In this document: one piece after another, positions 1 through 7,972 of the stretch
Layout: each line of letters begins with the position of its first letter
How positions within the stretch are numbered: position 1 is the first letter of the stretch
NCBI GenBank assembly: GCA_910588625.1
Contig: CAJUQN010000025.1
Span: forward strand, 1 to 28,292
DNA: 28,292 nucleotides
Direction of reading: 5' to 3'
Source of the DNA: an uncultured Oscillospiraceae bacterium
GTDB lineage: Bacteria > Bacillota > Clostridia > Oscillospirales > Oscillospiraceae
The notes under the pieces: generated by a model
What the model was told of the DNA's origin: nothing
The model's database searches: none
The model's input: the letters and a program-made list of their open reading frames with translations, nothing else
Made by a program: the position numbers and the translations under genes

Positions 1-54
1 TTATAATGCAAAATCGCCTTGCATTTGTTTGAATCAAGTTCTGTTAAGCCCACC

Positions 55-94
55 AGGAATAGGGACTTGTGTGACCACACAGGTCCCTATTCCT
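55..94. terminator. Long hairpin, probable bidirectional terminator
   Basis: An 18-bp stem (55-72 with 77-94, one G-U pair) closes a 4-nt loop and is followed by ATTTTC. It is nearly symmetrical, so it could end transcription from either side. It probably insulates this region from whatever lies upstream of the window. Confidence 0.6.
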
Positions 95-139
95 ATTTTC
101 CCGAAAAAGTTTCGTCAAGACAATTTAAAGCTCTCACGC

Positions 140-190
140 AAGCGTCGTTTTACCCCGCCCTTAATGGAGCGGAGAAACGGCGCTTTTTTT
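140..190 (+). terminator. Rho-independent terminator
   Basis: An 11-bp stem (140-150 with 175-185) encloses a smaller GC-rich stem and runs into seven or more T residues at 184-190. This is a convincing intrinsic terminator for transcription entering from the left edge. I see no gene in 1-320; the open frames there run through both hairpins. Confidence 0.7.
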
Positions 191-321
191 CATTTTGGAG
201 CAATTCCACAGATAGGGTGCAGAAGCTCCAAATGATAACAAACTGATAATTCACCGCAAAACCCCTGGCTATTCCCGCCAAGGTGTGGTATGGTTTCGCG
301 CTGCGAAAGGAGGCAGGCACG

Positions 322-624
322 ATGCGAAAAATTCTGGAAGACTTCTATTTCGGAAACATTACACCCTCAGTGAGAAAAATGACGCCCAACTCAAATTTGC
401 GGCGGGCGGTCAACAAAGTTACCCGGTGTGAGAATCAGCTCCAAGAGCAGCTCAATGAGGCCGAGCAGGCGCTCCTTACTGAGCTGATCAGCGCCCAGCA
501 TGAGATTGACAGCATAACCGAATGTGAAAGCTTCATTCTAGGCTTTCGGCTCGGCGTCAGGATCATGGCCGCGTGCATGGATGAGGACGACGGCGATACA
601 CAGCAGTTGACTGACGGCAGTTAA
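322..624 (+). CDS. DUF6809-like small protein
   Basis: This 100-aa protein starts at ATG 322, 6 nt after AAAGGAGG, in preference to an upstream in-frame start at 283 with no such site. Its N-terminus (MRKILEDFYFGNI) and its layout, a short conserved start, a Glu/Gln-rich helical middle (about residues 30-65) and a 'FxxGFRLGxxIM' helix (about 74-86), resemble the DUF6809 proteins common in clostridial integrative elements. The function of that family is not known to me. It is soluble, with no signal peptide or membrane segment. It lies just downstream of two terminators, so it probably starts a new transcription unit. The family assignment is from recall. Confidence 0.75.
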   Translation: MRKILEDFYFGNITPSVRKMTPNSNLRRAVNKVTRCENQLQEQLNEAEQALLTELISAQHEIDSITECESFILGFRLGVRIMAACMDEDDGDTQQLTDGS

Positions 625-641
625 GTACAGGGGGAGCAATT

Positions 642-773
642 GTGAAGATCGACACTTCTACGAACCAAATCAAAATGTATCCCCGCCCGCATATGAATCG
701 CCCCGCTTTGTCCAAAAGCGGGGCGATTCGCATACCTCCCCTGCTGATACAGGCTTATATTGAGAAAAAATGA
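642..773 (+). CDS. Possible 43-aa leader ORF across a perfect hairpin
   Basis: GTG at 642 follows GGGGGAGC and opens a 43-codon frame ending TGA at 771-773, 19 nt before the ATG of ArdA-like 1. The reading frame runs straight through the 15-bp hairpin at 695-729. The product is basic with a Lys-Lys end and no recognised domain. It could be a translated leader controlling the next gene, or simply a chance frame across a structured 5' leader. Two other genes in this window (at 8115 and 10204) are preceded by comparable short ORFs overlapping hairpins, which raises its credibility somewhat. Confidence 0.35.
   Translation: MKIDTSTNQIKMYPRPHMNRPALSKSGAIRIPPLLIQAYIEKK
695..729 (+). promoter_or_regulatory. 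Perfect 15-bp leader hairpin upstream of ArdA-like 1
   Basis: Positions 695-709 pair perfectly with 715-729 around a 5-nt loop. No T tract follows, so it is not a standard terminator. It may be an RNA stabiliser, a processing site or part of a translation-coupled switch for the gene at 793. Confidence 0.55.
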
Positions 774-792
774 AATAGGAGAAGATTTGACT

Positions 793-1974
793 ATGATTTT
801 GAAAGCGATCCTCAGCAACAAGGCCCACCCGGAATACGGGCAGGCCACCGTTCCCTTCCCCATCCCGGACAGCGAGTATGACCACACCATCGGTTTACTG
901 GAGGATATGGGTATCGGCTCCCCCACCGCCCAGGACTGCCGGGTGGACAAGTTGGACAGCCCGTACCCCATTCTCAACCGACTGGCGGCGCAAAACGCCA
1001 ACGTAGACGAGCTGGACTACCTGGCCAAACGGCTAGGCAGTTTCTCCGTGGGCGAGGCTGAAAAATTTCAGGCCATGGCCTCCAGGCTGTGCCTGTCCGG
1101 CATCAAGGATTTTATCAACCTCACCTTCTGCTGTCAGCAGGCCACGGTGATCAGCGATTTCTCTGATTTGGAGCGGGTGGGCAAAGACCATGCCCTGACG
1201 ATCAATGGCGGCATGATGCCCACATCGGAGTTCAACCGGGTAGATGGTCAGGCGGCCGCCCTGGACCTGATTCAAAGCGGCGCCGGAATCGTCACGCCCT
1301 ATGGTGTCGTGTACGATAACGGCATGAAGCTGGAGCAGGTCTATGATGGCAGGCATTTTTCGGAATACTTTTATCAGGACTGTGTGGCGTCGGTGGCGCT
1401 CTCCCGGCCCGGACAGGACGGGAGAGAAACGCTCTACCTTCCATGCCCGGACATCAAAATCGCCCGAGCGCTCCAGCGGCTGGATGTGAAAGACGTTTCT
1501 CAATGCACGGCGGTGCTGGACACCGACGATATCTGCGACGCAGTCCGCAAGGTGTTTGAGGAGGAATTCAAGCTGAACGAGCACTTGGACGCCCTCAACC
1601 GGCTGGCCCGCTGCTACCGGGGCTTCAAGGACGACGAGCTGGAAAAGCTCCACACCGTCTTCGACCACGCCTGGCCGCAGACCCCGGAGGAGGCGGCATA
1701 TCTGGCGGAGAACCTCCGGGACTTCACCGTAATCAATGGCATCAGCACCGCTGAGGAGTACGGCCAGATCATCGCGGACAGGATGGACGTCAGCCCCGAG
1801 CTGGCAGAATTCCTGGACCTCCAGCGTCTGGGCCAGCGTCAGATCGACGAGGAGGGCGGCGAGTTCGGGGATTGGGGCTATGTCGCGTACAAGGGTACCC
1901 AGCCGGAAATCAAAGAGATCCTGGGGCGGCATATCCCGCCCACGCAGGAACCGCAGATCGGAGGGATGGCTTAA
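793..1974 (+). CDS. ArdA-like antirestriction protein 1
   Basis: A 393-aa acidic soluble protein. ArdA proteins mimic the shape and charge of B-form DNA and inhibit type I restriction enzymes, protecting DNA that enters by conjugation. I see two tandem ArdA-like units: about residues 1-185, with the helical 'LDYLAKRLxxF' stretch, and about 195-385, with 'LDALNRLARCY' and the ArdA-type ending 'DLQRLGQRQIDEEGG..DWGYV'. Single-unit ArdA proteins are usually about 165-185 aa, so this is a double-length version. The start is ATG 793, 11 nt after AGGAG; TTG at 787 is a possible alternative. The stop overlaps the next start (TAATG), so the two genes are translationally coupled. The C-terminus ends in a Gly-Gly-Met-Ala tail resembling others in this cluster. 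True inhibitory activity is inferred. Confidence 0.7.
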   Translation: MILKAILSNKAHPEYGQATVPFPIPDSEYDHTIGLLEDMGIGSPTAQDCRVDKLDSPYPILNRLAAQNANVDELDYLAKRLGSFSVGEAEKFQAMASRLCLSGIKDFINLTFCCQQATVISDFSDLERVGKDHALTINGGMMPTSEFNRVDGQAAALDLIQSGAGIVTPYGVVYDNGMKLEQVYDGRHFSEYFYQDCVASVALSRPGQDGRETLYLPCPDIKIARALQRLDVKDVSQCTAVLDTDDICDAVRKVFEEEFKLNEHLDALNRLARCYRGFKDDELEKLHTVFDHAWPQTPEEAAYLAENLRDFTVINGISTAEEYGQIIADRMDVSPELAEFLDLQRLGQRQIDEEGGEFGDWGYVAYKGTQPEIKEILGRHIPPTQEPQIGGMA

Positions 1975-3083
1975 TGGTGCTCCGCATAGCAAAGACCCAC
2001 TTTGGTGAGAAGGTCCCCATCACGTTCCCCACCGAGGCGTCTAAGGTGTGGAACGAGATGAGCGGGCTGGAGGAGTTCGGCACCTACGGCACAATAAAAT
2101 ACATCATTGGCGAGGGCATTTCAGAACACTTTGCCAGGTACATCACCCTTGCTGATCTGAACACCGAACCCGGCATCCAGAAAATCAACCAATTGGCTGA
2201 ACTTGTCGACGCCATGGACGATACCACGCAGAAGGTCTTTCTCGGGGTGCTGGCCGCAGGGCGTCCCGCCAGTCTGGATGACGTCCTGCACGCCGCGTCC
2301 AAGGTCGGCCAGTACGAGCTCATCGCGGAGGTCAGCACAGACCGGGAGCTGGGAGAGTGGCTGGTGAATCATGGGCACCTGGGGACAGAAATATCCGACA
2401 CCGTCCGTCCCTACCTGGATTACCCGTTCATTGGCGCTCAATATTACAAAAGCCACGAGGGCACCTATACGCCCAACGGATATGTAAGGTTCCGGGAGCC
2501 GTTCCCCGTGCTGGAATCGGCGGGACCGCATACGATCCAACTGACGCTCACCGCCCGGAGCGGCGAATTTCCTCTTGCCCTCCCCGTCACAGAGGCACAG
2601 CTGGACCAGGTAAAAGAGGCACTGGGCATAGAAGATTTTGCCCAAGTCGGCATCGGCGCGGTCAGCTTCTCCTCCCCGCACCTATCCGAACTTATCCCAT
2701 TGGACGCTGTCACGGTGGAGGAGGCCAACGAACTGGCCGGATGGCTCCAGGAGCTGGGCCGGGAGGATACCGGGCTGATAAAGTTCTGCGCCGTGCTGGA
2801 GGTGGAGCAGCCGGACACGTTCTCAAAGGCCCTCACCATAGCCATGGACTTGGACGATCATGAGCTTGTTCCCGCGGACATGAGCGAGTACGGCAAGCAG
2901 GTGCTCCAGCGGATCGGGGCTGACGAGGAGCTTCTCGACACCATCGACGGCTATATGGATTTCACCCGGCTTGGCGAGGACTCCATGGCGGAGGACGGCG
3001 TGCGCAGAACTCAGTTTGGCCTGGTGCGCCGCCTCAGCGCCCCTTATCCCCAGCAGGAGGAAATCGGTCCCGTAATGTGCTGA
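1974..3083 (+). CDS. ArdA-like antirestriction protein 2
   Basis: A 369-aa acidic protein starting at the ATG inside the previous stop (TAATG), with GGAGGG just upstream; the in-frame start at 1872 would overlap ArdA-like 1 by about 100 nt and has no such site. Residues about 10-185 resemble a classic ArdA unit: an 'INQLAELVDAMD' helix, a 'LGEWLVNHGHLG' segment, then 'YLDYPFIGAQY...GTYTPNGYV', the usual ArdA ending. Residues about 190-360 are a diverged second unit. It is clearly paralogous to the product at 5186-6310: same length, same order of segments and the same 'GVRxTxFGxVRRLS' near the C-terminus. Its role is probably inhibition of host restriction or DNA-mimic binding; the target is unknown. 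Confidence 0.75.
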   Translation: MVLRIAKTHFGEKVPITFPTEASKVWNEMSGLEEFGTYGTIKYIIGEGISEHFARYITLADLNTEPGIQKINQLAELVDAMDDTTQKVFLGVLAAGRPASLDDVLHAASKVGQYELIAEVSTDRELGEWLVNHGHLGTEISDTVRPYLDYPFIGAQYYKSHEGTYTPNGYVRFREPFPVLESAGPHTIQLTLTARSGEFPLALPVTEAQLDQVKEALGIEDFAQVGIGAVSFSSPHLSELIPLDAVTVEEANELAGWLQELGREDTGLIKFCAVLEVEQPDTFSKALTIAMDLDDHELVPADMSEYGKQVLQRIGADEELLDTIDGYMDFTRLGEDSMAEDGVRRTQFGLVRRLSAPYPQQEEIGPVMC

Positions 3084-3152
3084 AAAACGCTGGACTTCCT
3101 GCGGGAGTTGTGATATGTGTGTTGGCTGCAAAATAAAAAAGAGGTGAAAAAA

Positions 3153-4283
3153 GTGCAAATCAACATCTATAAGGACCCAATGCAAAAGGCGTACCTGTTT
3201 GGGACCGCCGTCCTCTACAGCGAAAAACCCGTCCCGCGGGAGGACGTTCCCCAGCACTGGTACTGCTATGAGCTCAGGGGTACTATGTTAGAGCCAGACA
3301 GGCCCTACGCCCTGGTAGACTTGGCAATGGAACACTGCGCAGGTTCTATCCTGTCTCCTCTGCCGCTGAAAAAAGAAACCGCTCAAAGCAGACTGGTCAA
3401 AGGCAAATTCGAATTGACCTCCGAGTATGTCCGGCTGGCTGAGTTCTGCTCCGAATATCAAATTCCACAGCCTCAGACCCCCATACGGCATATGTTCCGC
3501 CCCGCTTCCTCCACGGAATCGGGGCTTTTTTATGCCCTGCCGCCTGAGAAGGATGAGGAATTGGGAGCTATCGGTCATGTGCGGATTGACTTCGGATATA
3601 AAGGCCGGGAGTTCTGGCACACTTGGTGGCCGAGGGGTCCCGAGGAGCTGAACACGCCCGAGTTCAAAGAGGAACTGGGTAAGGTGGTGAACGACCTGCG
3701 GCTGGGTGTGCTGAAAGACCTGCCGTCCATGCGGCGGTACTGCTGGGGGCTGGAAAACGGCGCTATCACAGGCGGGACCTGCTGCCAGAATTACGGTTTC
3801 ACATTGGAAACGGACCGATATATCTACCGCCTGCGGTGCAACCCCACTGAAGGGGACTACCAGGCTTATCTCGGGTGCTTCGACAAACAGGCCCAAAAGC
3901 AGGAGATGGGCCTGACAGAGAAGGGGCGGCAGATGCTCCGAGACGCTGCCGACCCCAGCCTCCCCCACCAATACAGCTGGTATGTGATCCAGGATATCAC
4001 CCACGCCGATCAGCGGGTGGACCAGGTGCTTCCATTGGGCGAGGCCATCGAGCACTACATGGAACTGGACAACGAGGACAAACGGCTGGGCGTCACCAAG
4101 GACGACATTGCCACTGTGGACCTGGTGATCCGCAAGGATGGCCGGGAGTGGATCTCGGAGGACTACCAGAAACTGGACAGCTTCGCCCAGGACCCGGTGG
4201 TGGCAGAGGCGGTGGGCCAGATCCGGCAGGCGATGGAGGAGCAGACGCAGGGACAGGCCATGACGATGGGAGAGATGATGTAA
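3153..4283 (+). CDS. LPD28-like mobile-element protein
   Basis: A 376-aa soluble protein beginning at GTG 3153, 6 nt after GAGGTG; an ATG at 3117 lacks a comparable site. Residues about 8-105 ('AYLFGxxVLYSE..VPxxWYCYELRG', 'GSILSPLPLK', 'LAEFC') resemble the large-polyvalent-protein-associated domain LPD28. A middle part has 'GLFYALPPEKDEELGAIGHVRIDFG' split by no gap, then 'EFWHTWWPRG', and a C-terminal part 'KRLGVTKDDIATVDLV' found in related element proteins. The biochemical function of these domains is unknown; they occur in proteins of conjugative elements and phages. The C-terminus ends in a Met-rich tail (QAMTMGEMM). The stop overlaps the methylase start (TAATG). Domain names are from recall. 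Confidence 0.65.
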   Translation: MQINIYKDPMQKAYLFGTAVLYSEKPVPREDVPQHWYCYELRGTMLEPDRPYALVDLAMEHCAGSILSPLPLKKETAQSRLVKGKFELTSEYVRLAEFCSEYQIPQPQTPIRHMFRPASSTESGLFYALPPEKDEELGAIGHVRIDFGYKGREFWHTWWPRGPEELNTPEFKEELGKVVNDLRLGVLKDLPSMRRYCWGLENGAITGGTCCQNYGFTLETDRYIYRLRCNPTEGDYQAYLGCFDKQAQKQEMGLTEKGRQMLRDAADPSLPHQYSWYVIQDITHADQRVDQVLPLGEAIEHYMELDNEDKRLGVTKDDIATVDLVIRKDGREWISEDYQKLDSFAQDPVVAEAVGQIRQAMEEQTQGQAMTMGEMM

Positions 4284-5167
4284 TGGTCCGGAGCGTACCC
4301 CGGCATCTGCGGGATGACCGGCAGCGGGACTTTATCCGCTTCTTCGATCAGGCTTGCAGACGCCACAGCCCCTGGACCGTCTGGGCGGATTTTGTGGTCA
4401 TGAGCGCCGCCAGCATCTCAAATTCTGTGGACAAGGACCACGCCGGGGAGCGGGAAAAGACTTACGCGGCCCTTGCCTCCAAATATGACCGCTCTGAGCT
4501 GGAGTGCCTCAGCAGGATGTTTGCCGAGGTCGTCAACGGCCTCGAGGAGAATCCGGATCAGGACTTCCTCGGGGACCTGTTCATGGCGCTGGAACTCGGT
4601 AATGAGCATAAAGGGCAGTTCTTCACTCCATACAGCGTGTGCAGAATGACAGCGAAAATGACTTACGGCAAAGACCTTGAAGCGAAAATAGACCAGCGCG
4701 GCTGGGTATCCGTCAATGATCCGGCCTGCGGTGCCGGGGCCCTGCTGGTGGCCTTTGCCAACGAATGCAGGCTTCAGCACACGAATTATCAGACCTCGGT
4801 GCTGTTCGTCGCGCAGGACATTGACCACGTCGTGGGCTGTATGTGCTACATCCAGCTGAGTTTACTGGGGTGCCCTGGATACGTGGTCATCGGCAACAGC
4901 CTTACCGAGCCATGCTCGGGCATCGACGGTGATCCCCTGATCCCCGTACCCGGGGACAATATCTGGTACACGCCCATGTACTTCCGGGACGTATGGCACT
5001 ACCGCCGTCTCGGGCAGGTCATGGACCGTGTGATACGCGTTTTCCCGCAGCAGACGGAGCCGCGGGACGTACTGGAAACGGAAGCTGTCCCGGAGCCTGA
5101 GCCATTGGACTGCCCGGCTCCACAGCTCCTGGACGAAACCGATATGGGACAGCTCACATTCTTCTAA
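4283..5167 (+). CDS. N-6 DNA methylase-like protein without the usual NPPY motif
   Basis: A 294-aa protein overlapping the upstream stop by TAATG. It has the HsdM/N6-Mtase signature 'GQFFTPYSVCRMTA' (about residues 112-125) followed by the AdoMet-binding motif I 'DPACGAGALLVAFA' (about 149-162), so it should bind S-adenosylmethionine. The catalytic motif IV of adenine methylases, (N/D)PP(Y/F), is not visible; at the corresponding place after 'VVIGNSL' there is 'NIWYTPMYFRDVW'. Typical HsdM subunits are about 500 aa, so this is a short form with no obvious target-recognition region. It ends exactly in QLTFF, resembling the bacterial beta-clamp-binding pentapeptide. It could be a methylase with an altered active site, or a non-catalytic AdoMet-binding protein. 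It sits between antirestriction genes, which fits a protective role. Confidence 0.75.
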   Translation: MVRSVPRHLRDDRQRDFIRFFDQACRRHSPWTVWADFVVMSAASISNSVDKDHAGEREKTYAALASKYDRSELECLSRMFAEVVNGLEENPDQDFLGDLFMALELGNEHKGQFFTPYSVCRMTAKMTYGKDLEAKIDQRGWVSVNDPACGAGALLVAFANECRLQHTNYQTSVLFVAQDIDHVVGCMCYIQLSLLGCPGYVVIGNSLTEPCSGIDGDPLIPVPGDNIWYTPMYFRDVWHYRRLGQVMDRVIRVFPQQTEPRDVLETEAVPEPEPLDCPAPQLLDETDMGQLTFF

Positions 5168-5185
5168 CCATGAGGAGGTTACGGC

Positions 5186-6310
5186 ATGACAGCCTATCTA
5201 TCTCGAGGGGAACACGATCCCGAATACAGCATCCGCTTCCCCACTACACCGGACTCAGTGAGGACGGCCATCACGGAGTTGGACGAGCACTGCACCAGTT
5301 CTGAGCCGGTCAGGATCGTGGGCACTCCCAGCCCGGCCACGGCTCTCTGCCAGTATATCAGTTGCGCCAACGTGGGGGAGGAAGCCGACATCCTGAAGCT
5401 CAATATGCTGGCGGGACTGGTCGACGGCATGAGCACACAGGAACAGCACATCCTCTGGGGGGCTCTGGACGCCGAGAGCATCGACGGCCTGGACGACGTC
5501 CTGCGCGTGGCCTCCAGCCTGGAGCAGTATCAGTTGGTGGAGGGCGTCACATCTTATAAACAGCTGGGCGGCTGGCTGGTGGAACACGGGCTGGCGGGGG
5601 TCGACTTCCCCGAAGAAGTGCGGCCATATCTGAATTACGAGGGGATCGGGCTGGAATACGGCGACAGCCACGGCGGCGCGTTTACGCCCTATGGCTATGT
5701 AAAACGGCGGGAGGGAGTTCAAACACAGAAGGCAGAGGATCGCCCCTCCTTCGCCCTTACGCTGGTTTCCCCCACCGGCACTTACCGGCTGGACCTTCCT
5801 GCCTCGGATGCCGAATTTGAACAAGCGAGAGGAGCACTGGGGCTGGACAGCCTGGACAGCGCCGTCATTGGGGATGTGGAGATTGGTTACACCTGGGCCC
5901 ATCTTCTCCCCATGAACAGCATCACCCTGGATGAGGCCAACCTTCTGGCCCAGTTCGTCCAGCGGATGAGTGAAAGCGAACTCAGAACATTCGGCGCCGC
6001 ACTGGAAACGGAGGAGTCCGCCGCGTTCTCCGATGCGGTCTGTATCGCTGAGAACATCGACGATTATGAGCTGGTGGACTCGACCGACGGCGCGTATGGC
6101 CGGGACGCTCTGCGCAAAGCAGGCGCGACAGACGAGGTCTTTGGGCTGCTTGACGGCTTCACCGATTTTGACGCGCTGGGCCGGTCCGAGATGGAGGCGG
6201 ACGGTGTGCGGGAAACCAGTTTCGGTTCCGTCCGCCGCCTCAGCGTACCCTGGCCCCGGCAGGAGCCGACACAGCCTGAGCCGGGTATGACCATAGGGAT
6301 GAGCCTGTAA
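5186..6310 (+). CDS. ArdA-like antirestriction protein 3
   Basis: A 374-aa acidic protein with ATG 5186 after GAGGAGG. Residues about 15-180 form an ArdA-like unit: the 'LNMLAGLVDGM' helix, 'LGGWLVEHGLAG', and the ending 'YLNYEGIGLEYGDSHGG' with 'FTPYGYV' after it. Residues about 190-355 form a diverged second unit. It is a paralogue of the product at 1974-3083, sharing segment order and the C-terminal 'GVRETSFGSVRRLSVP'. It is separated from that gene by the LPD28-like and methylase genes, so the pair may have arisen by duplication of a larger block. It ends in a Pro-Gly-Met tail (PEPGMTIGMSL). Activity against restriction enzymes is inferred from the family. Confidence 0.75.
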   Translation: MTAYLSRGEHDPEYSIRFPTTPDSVRTAITELDEHCTSSEPVRIVGTPSPATALCQYISCANVGEEADILKLNMLAGLVDGMSTQEQHILWGALDAESIDGLDDVLRVASSLEQYQLVEGVTSYKQLGGWLVEHGLAGVDFPEEVRPYLNYEGIGLEYGDSHGGAFTPYGYVKRREGVQTQKAEDRPSFALTLVSPTGTYRLDLPASDAEFEQARGALGLDSLDSAVIGDVEIGYTWAHLLPMNSITLDEANLLAQFVQRMSESELRTFGAALETEESAAFSDAVCIAENIDDYELVDSTDGAYGRDALRKAGATDEVFGLLDGFTDFDALGRSEMEADGVRETSFGSVRRLSVPWPRQEPTQPEPGMTIGMSL

Positions 6311-6340
6311 ATCTCAAAAGAATTGGAGGAGTACATCAAA

Positions 6341-6789
6341 ATGAACGACAAATTTTTTCCTGAATTGTCCCGCCGTCTGAAGCGGGAGGGCATCGCTACC
6401 CAGCCTGTGGAAAAAGCCTGCCTTGGGGATACAAATTTGCCACCTGGCAGCGCGCCCCGGACCGCACCGCCGTGGTCCATGGCCACTACTATGACGGCGG
6501 CGACAGATATGAGTCTGCCAAGCTGGACTTTGCCTGCCGGGCGGGGCTGGTGCAGGAAAGCCGCCAATTCAGCAATGAACAGCTGGCGGAAGTTTGCCGC
6601 TGTGTCTGCGAGACGCTGGACAGCGAGTACCCCATCACAGATCAGCGGCGCAAGATTCTGGAGCAAGTGGCGGAGCAGATCGAGGGCAGCGTGGAGGATC
6701 TGGACGAGCTGGTGGGGCAGTCCAACCAGCGGGAACTGGAGGCGGCAGAGCAGCAGAACGGCGGGCCGGGAATGGAGATGTCGCCGTGA
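6341..6789 (+). pseudogene. Element cargo gene with internal deletion and frameshift
   Basis: A good start (ATG 6341 after GGAGGAG) opens 'MNDKFFPELSRRLKREGIATQP' in one frame, but from about 6412-6425 the family-like sequence continues in a different frame: 'GYKFATWQRAPDRTAVV', then 'HGHYYDGGDRYESAKLDFA', and so on to TGA at 6789. The relatives I recall are about 200 aa or more, with these N- and C-terminal parts separated by roughly 100 aa that are missing here. The simplest reading is one deletion that removed the middle and shifted the frame. A short product from the first frame would run to 6802 but is unlike anything known. A weak internal GTG at 6472 could make a 105-aa C-terminal fragment. 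The function of the intact family is unknown. The C-terminal tail GPGMEMSP matches the tails of its neighbours. Confidence 0.65.
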
Positions 6790-7001
6790 GAGTTCGATAT
6801 AAACACAATCGTGAACCTTCGTTTTACGAGTCCACGTGCCTGACCACCATACCTCACGAGCCGCCTCCCAGCCTGTCCGGCCCCGGCGGCCGCTGCGTTG
6901 GTTGTCCCTACCCTGCCCATGGCTTCGTGTGCTGGGGTGAGGATAACTGCCTCCGCACTGAGATGTCCCGGATCATGGAGCGGGACCGGGGGAAGCTGTG
7001 A
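6786..7001 (+). CDS. Small Cys-rich protein, overlaps radical SAM gene
   Basis: A 71-aa protein starting at GTG 6786, which overlaps the preceding TGA (GTGA), and ending in a TGA that overlaps the next GTG in the same way. It has five cysteines at residues 18, 37, 40, 49 and 55; the last four form C-x2-C-x8-C-x5-C within 'CVGCPYPAHGFVCWGEDNC'. That spacing suggests a zinc or iron-sulphur site. I recall similar small proteins in clostridial elements but no function. The double overlap implies that it is made together with the radical SAM protein; it could be a partner or substrate of that enzyme, or just an adjacent gene. Confidence 0.6.
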   Translation: MRVRYKHNREPSFYESTCLTTIPHEPPPSLSGPGGRCVGCPYPAHGFVCWGEDNCLRTEMSRIMERDRGKL

Positions 7002-7915
7002 AGATTGGTTTGGTGGATGTGGACAGCCGTCACTTTCCCAATTTTGCGTTGATGAAGTTATCCGCCTGGCACAAGGCTCAGGGGGATGCCGTGGAATGGT
7101 GGAACGGCTTCACCCACTACGACCGGGTGTACTTATCAAAAGTGTTCACGTTCACCCCGGACCACGATACCGTGATCGACGCGGATGAGATCGTCACCGG
7201 GGGCACCGGGTACAAGGACTATGGGACCCTTCCGCCAGACGTGGAAAAAATGTTCCCGGATTACAGCATTTACCCGCAGTATCACCGGGCCATCGGCTTT
7301 CTGACTCGGGGGTGTTGTCGCGCCTGTGAGTGGTGTATAGTGCCCCGCAAGGAGGGCCCCATCCGTCCAGCGGCCACCTGGGAGCAGGTCAAGCGCCCGG
7401 ACAGCCGGGAAATGATCCTCATGGACAACAACGTGCTGGCCTGCGGCCACGGCCTGGAGCAGATTGGGCGCATGGGCCGGGAGGAGGTGTGGGTGGACTT
7501 CAACCAGGGGCTGGACGCCCGGCTCATCACGCCGGACACCGCCGCCCTGCTGGCGAAGCTGAAGTGGATACGGAGCGTCCGCCTGTCCTGCGACACCAGC
7601 GCCATGGTGCCGGTGATCCAGCAGGCCACGGCGTATCTTCGTGAGGCTGGCGTCGCTCCCTCCCGTTTCTGGTCTTATATGCTGGTCCGGGACGTGGCGG
7701 ACGCCCACAAGCGGGTGCTGGCCCTGGAGTCCATGGGCATCGACGTGTTCGCCCAGCCCTACCGGGACTACGACGGCGGTGAGCCGACAGAGGAGCAAAA
7801 AGCCTTCGCCCGCTGGGTCAACGTCAAGTCCGTTCACCGTTCCTGCGCCTGGGAGGACTACAGCAGGTTCAGAAAAAGAAAAAGCGGGGTGATTTCTGTT
7901 GGTTGTGCCAAATAG
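6998..7915 (+). CDS. Radical SAM protein
   Basis: A 305-aa protein starting at GTG 6998 (GTGA overlap). The cluster-binding motif CxxxCxxC is intact at C106, C110 and C113 within 'TRGCCRACEWCIVP', so it should bind a [4Fe-4S] cluster and cleave S-adenosylmethionine to make a radical. The N-terminal ~95 residues ('KIGLVDVDSRHFPNFALMKLS', 'YDRVYLSKVFT') resemble the Rossmann-like fold that precedes the radical SAM barrel in B12-binding radical SAM proteins and MiaB-type enzymes, but no cobalamin-binding DxHxxG is visible. There is no SPASM-type cysteine cluster at the C-terminus. The substrate is unknown. Its place among DNA-protection genes is unexplained; it is common in this class of element. 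Confidence 0.8.
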   Translation: MKIGLVDVDSRHFPNFALMKLSAWHKAQGDAVEWWNGFTHYDRVYLSKVFTFTPDHDTVIDADEIVTGGTGYKDYGTLPPDVEKMFPDYSIYPQYHRAIGFLTRGCCRACEWCIVPRKEGPIRPAATWEQVKRPDSREMILMDNNVLACGHGLEQIGRMGREEVWVDFNQGLDARLITPDTAALLAKLKWIRSVRLSCDTSAMVPVIQQATAYLREAGVAPSRFWSYMLVRDVADAHKRVLALESMGIDVFAQPYRDYDGGEPTEEQKAFARWVNVKSVHRSCAWEDYSRFRKRKSGVISVGCAK

Positions 7916-7960
7916 CTTTCGGCGGAGCGTTGTGGTATGTTGCTGTCGACGCCAGCGAGG

Positions 7961-7971
7961 GGAGGTGATCC
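7961..7971 (+). promoter_or_regulatory. Maximal Shine-Dalgarno sequence
   Basis: GGAGGTGATCC is complementary over 11 nt to the universal 3' tail of 16S rRNA (GGATCACCTCC). It lies 7 nt (counted from GGAGG) before ATG 7973 and decides that start. It is the strongest ribosome binding site in the window, in front of a 45-aa ORF. Confidence 0.75.
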
Positions 7972-7972
7972 A

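Noticed and set aside
19..246. Open frames of 68-75 codons at the left edge
   Set aside because: They run through two strong terminators, lack ribosome sites and have no family-like sequence.
3091..3108. An 18-nt near-copy (one mismatch) of the DUF4314 gene start (8137-8154) just after ArdA-like 2
   Set aside because: It could be a relic of a deleted DUF4314 copy, but it is too short to support as a feature.
3498..3531. A GC-rich hairpin followed by six T inside the LPD28-like gene
   Set aside because: It encodes the conserved 'SGLFYALPPE' segment in frame, so protein constraint explains it; the stem is only about 6 bp.
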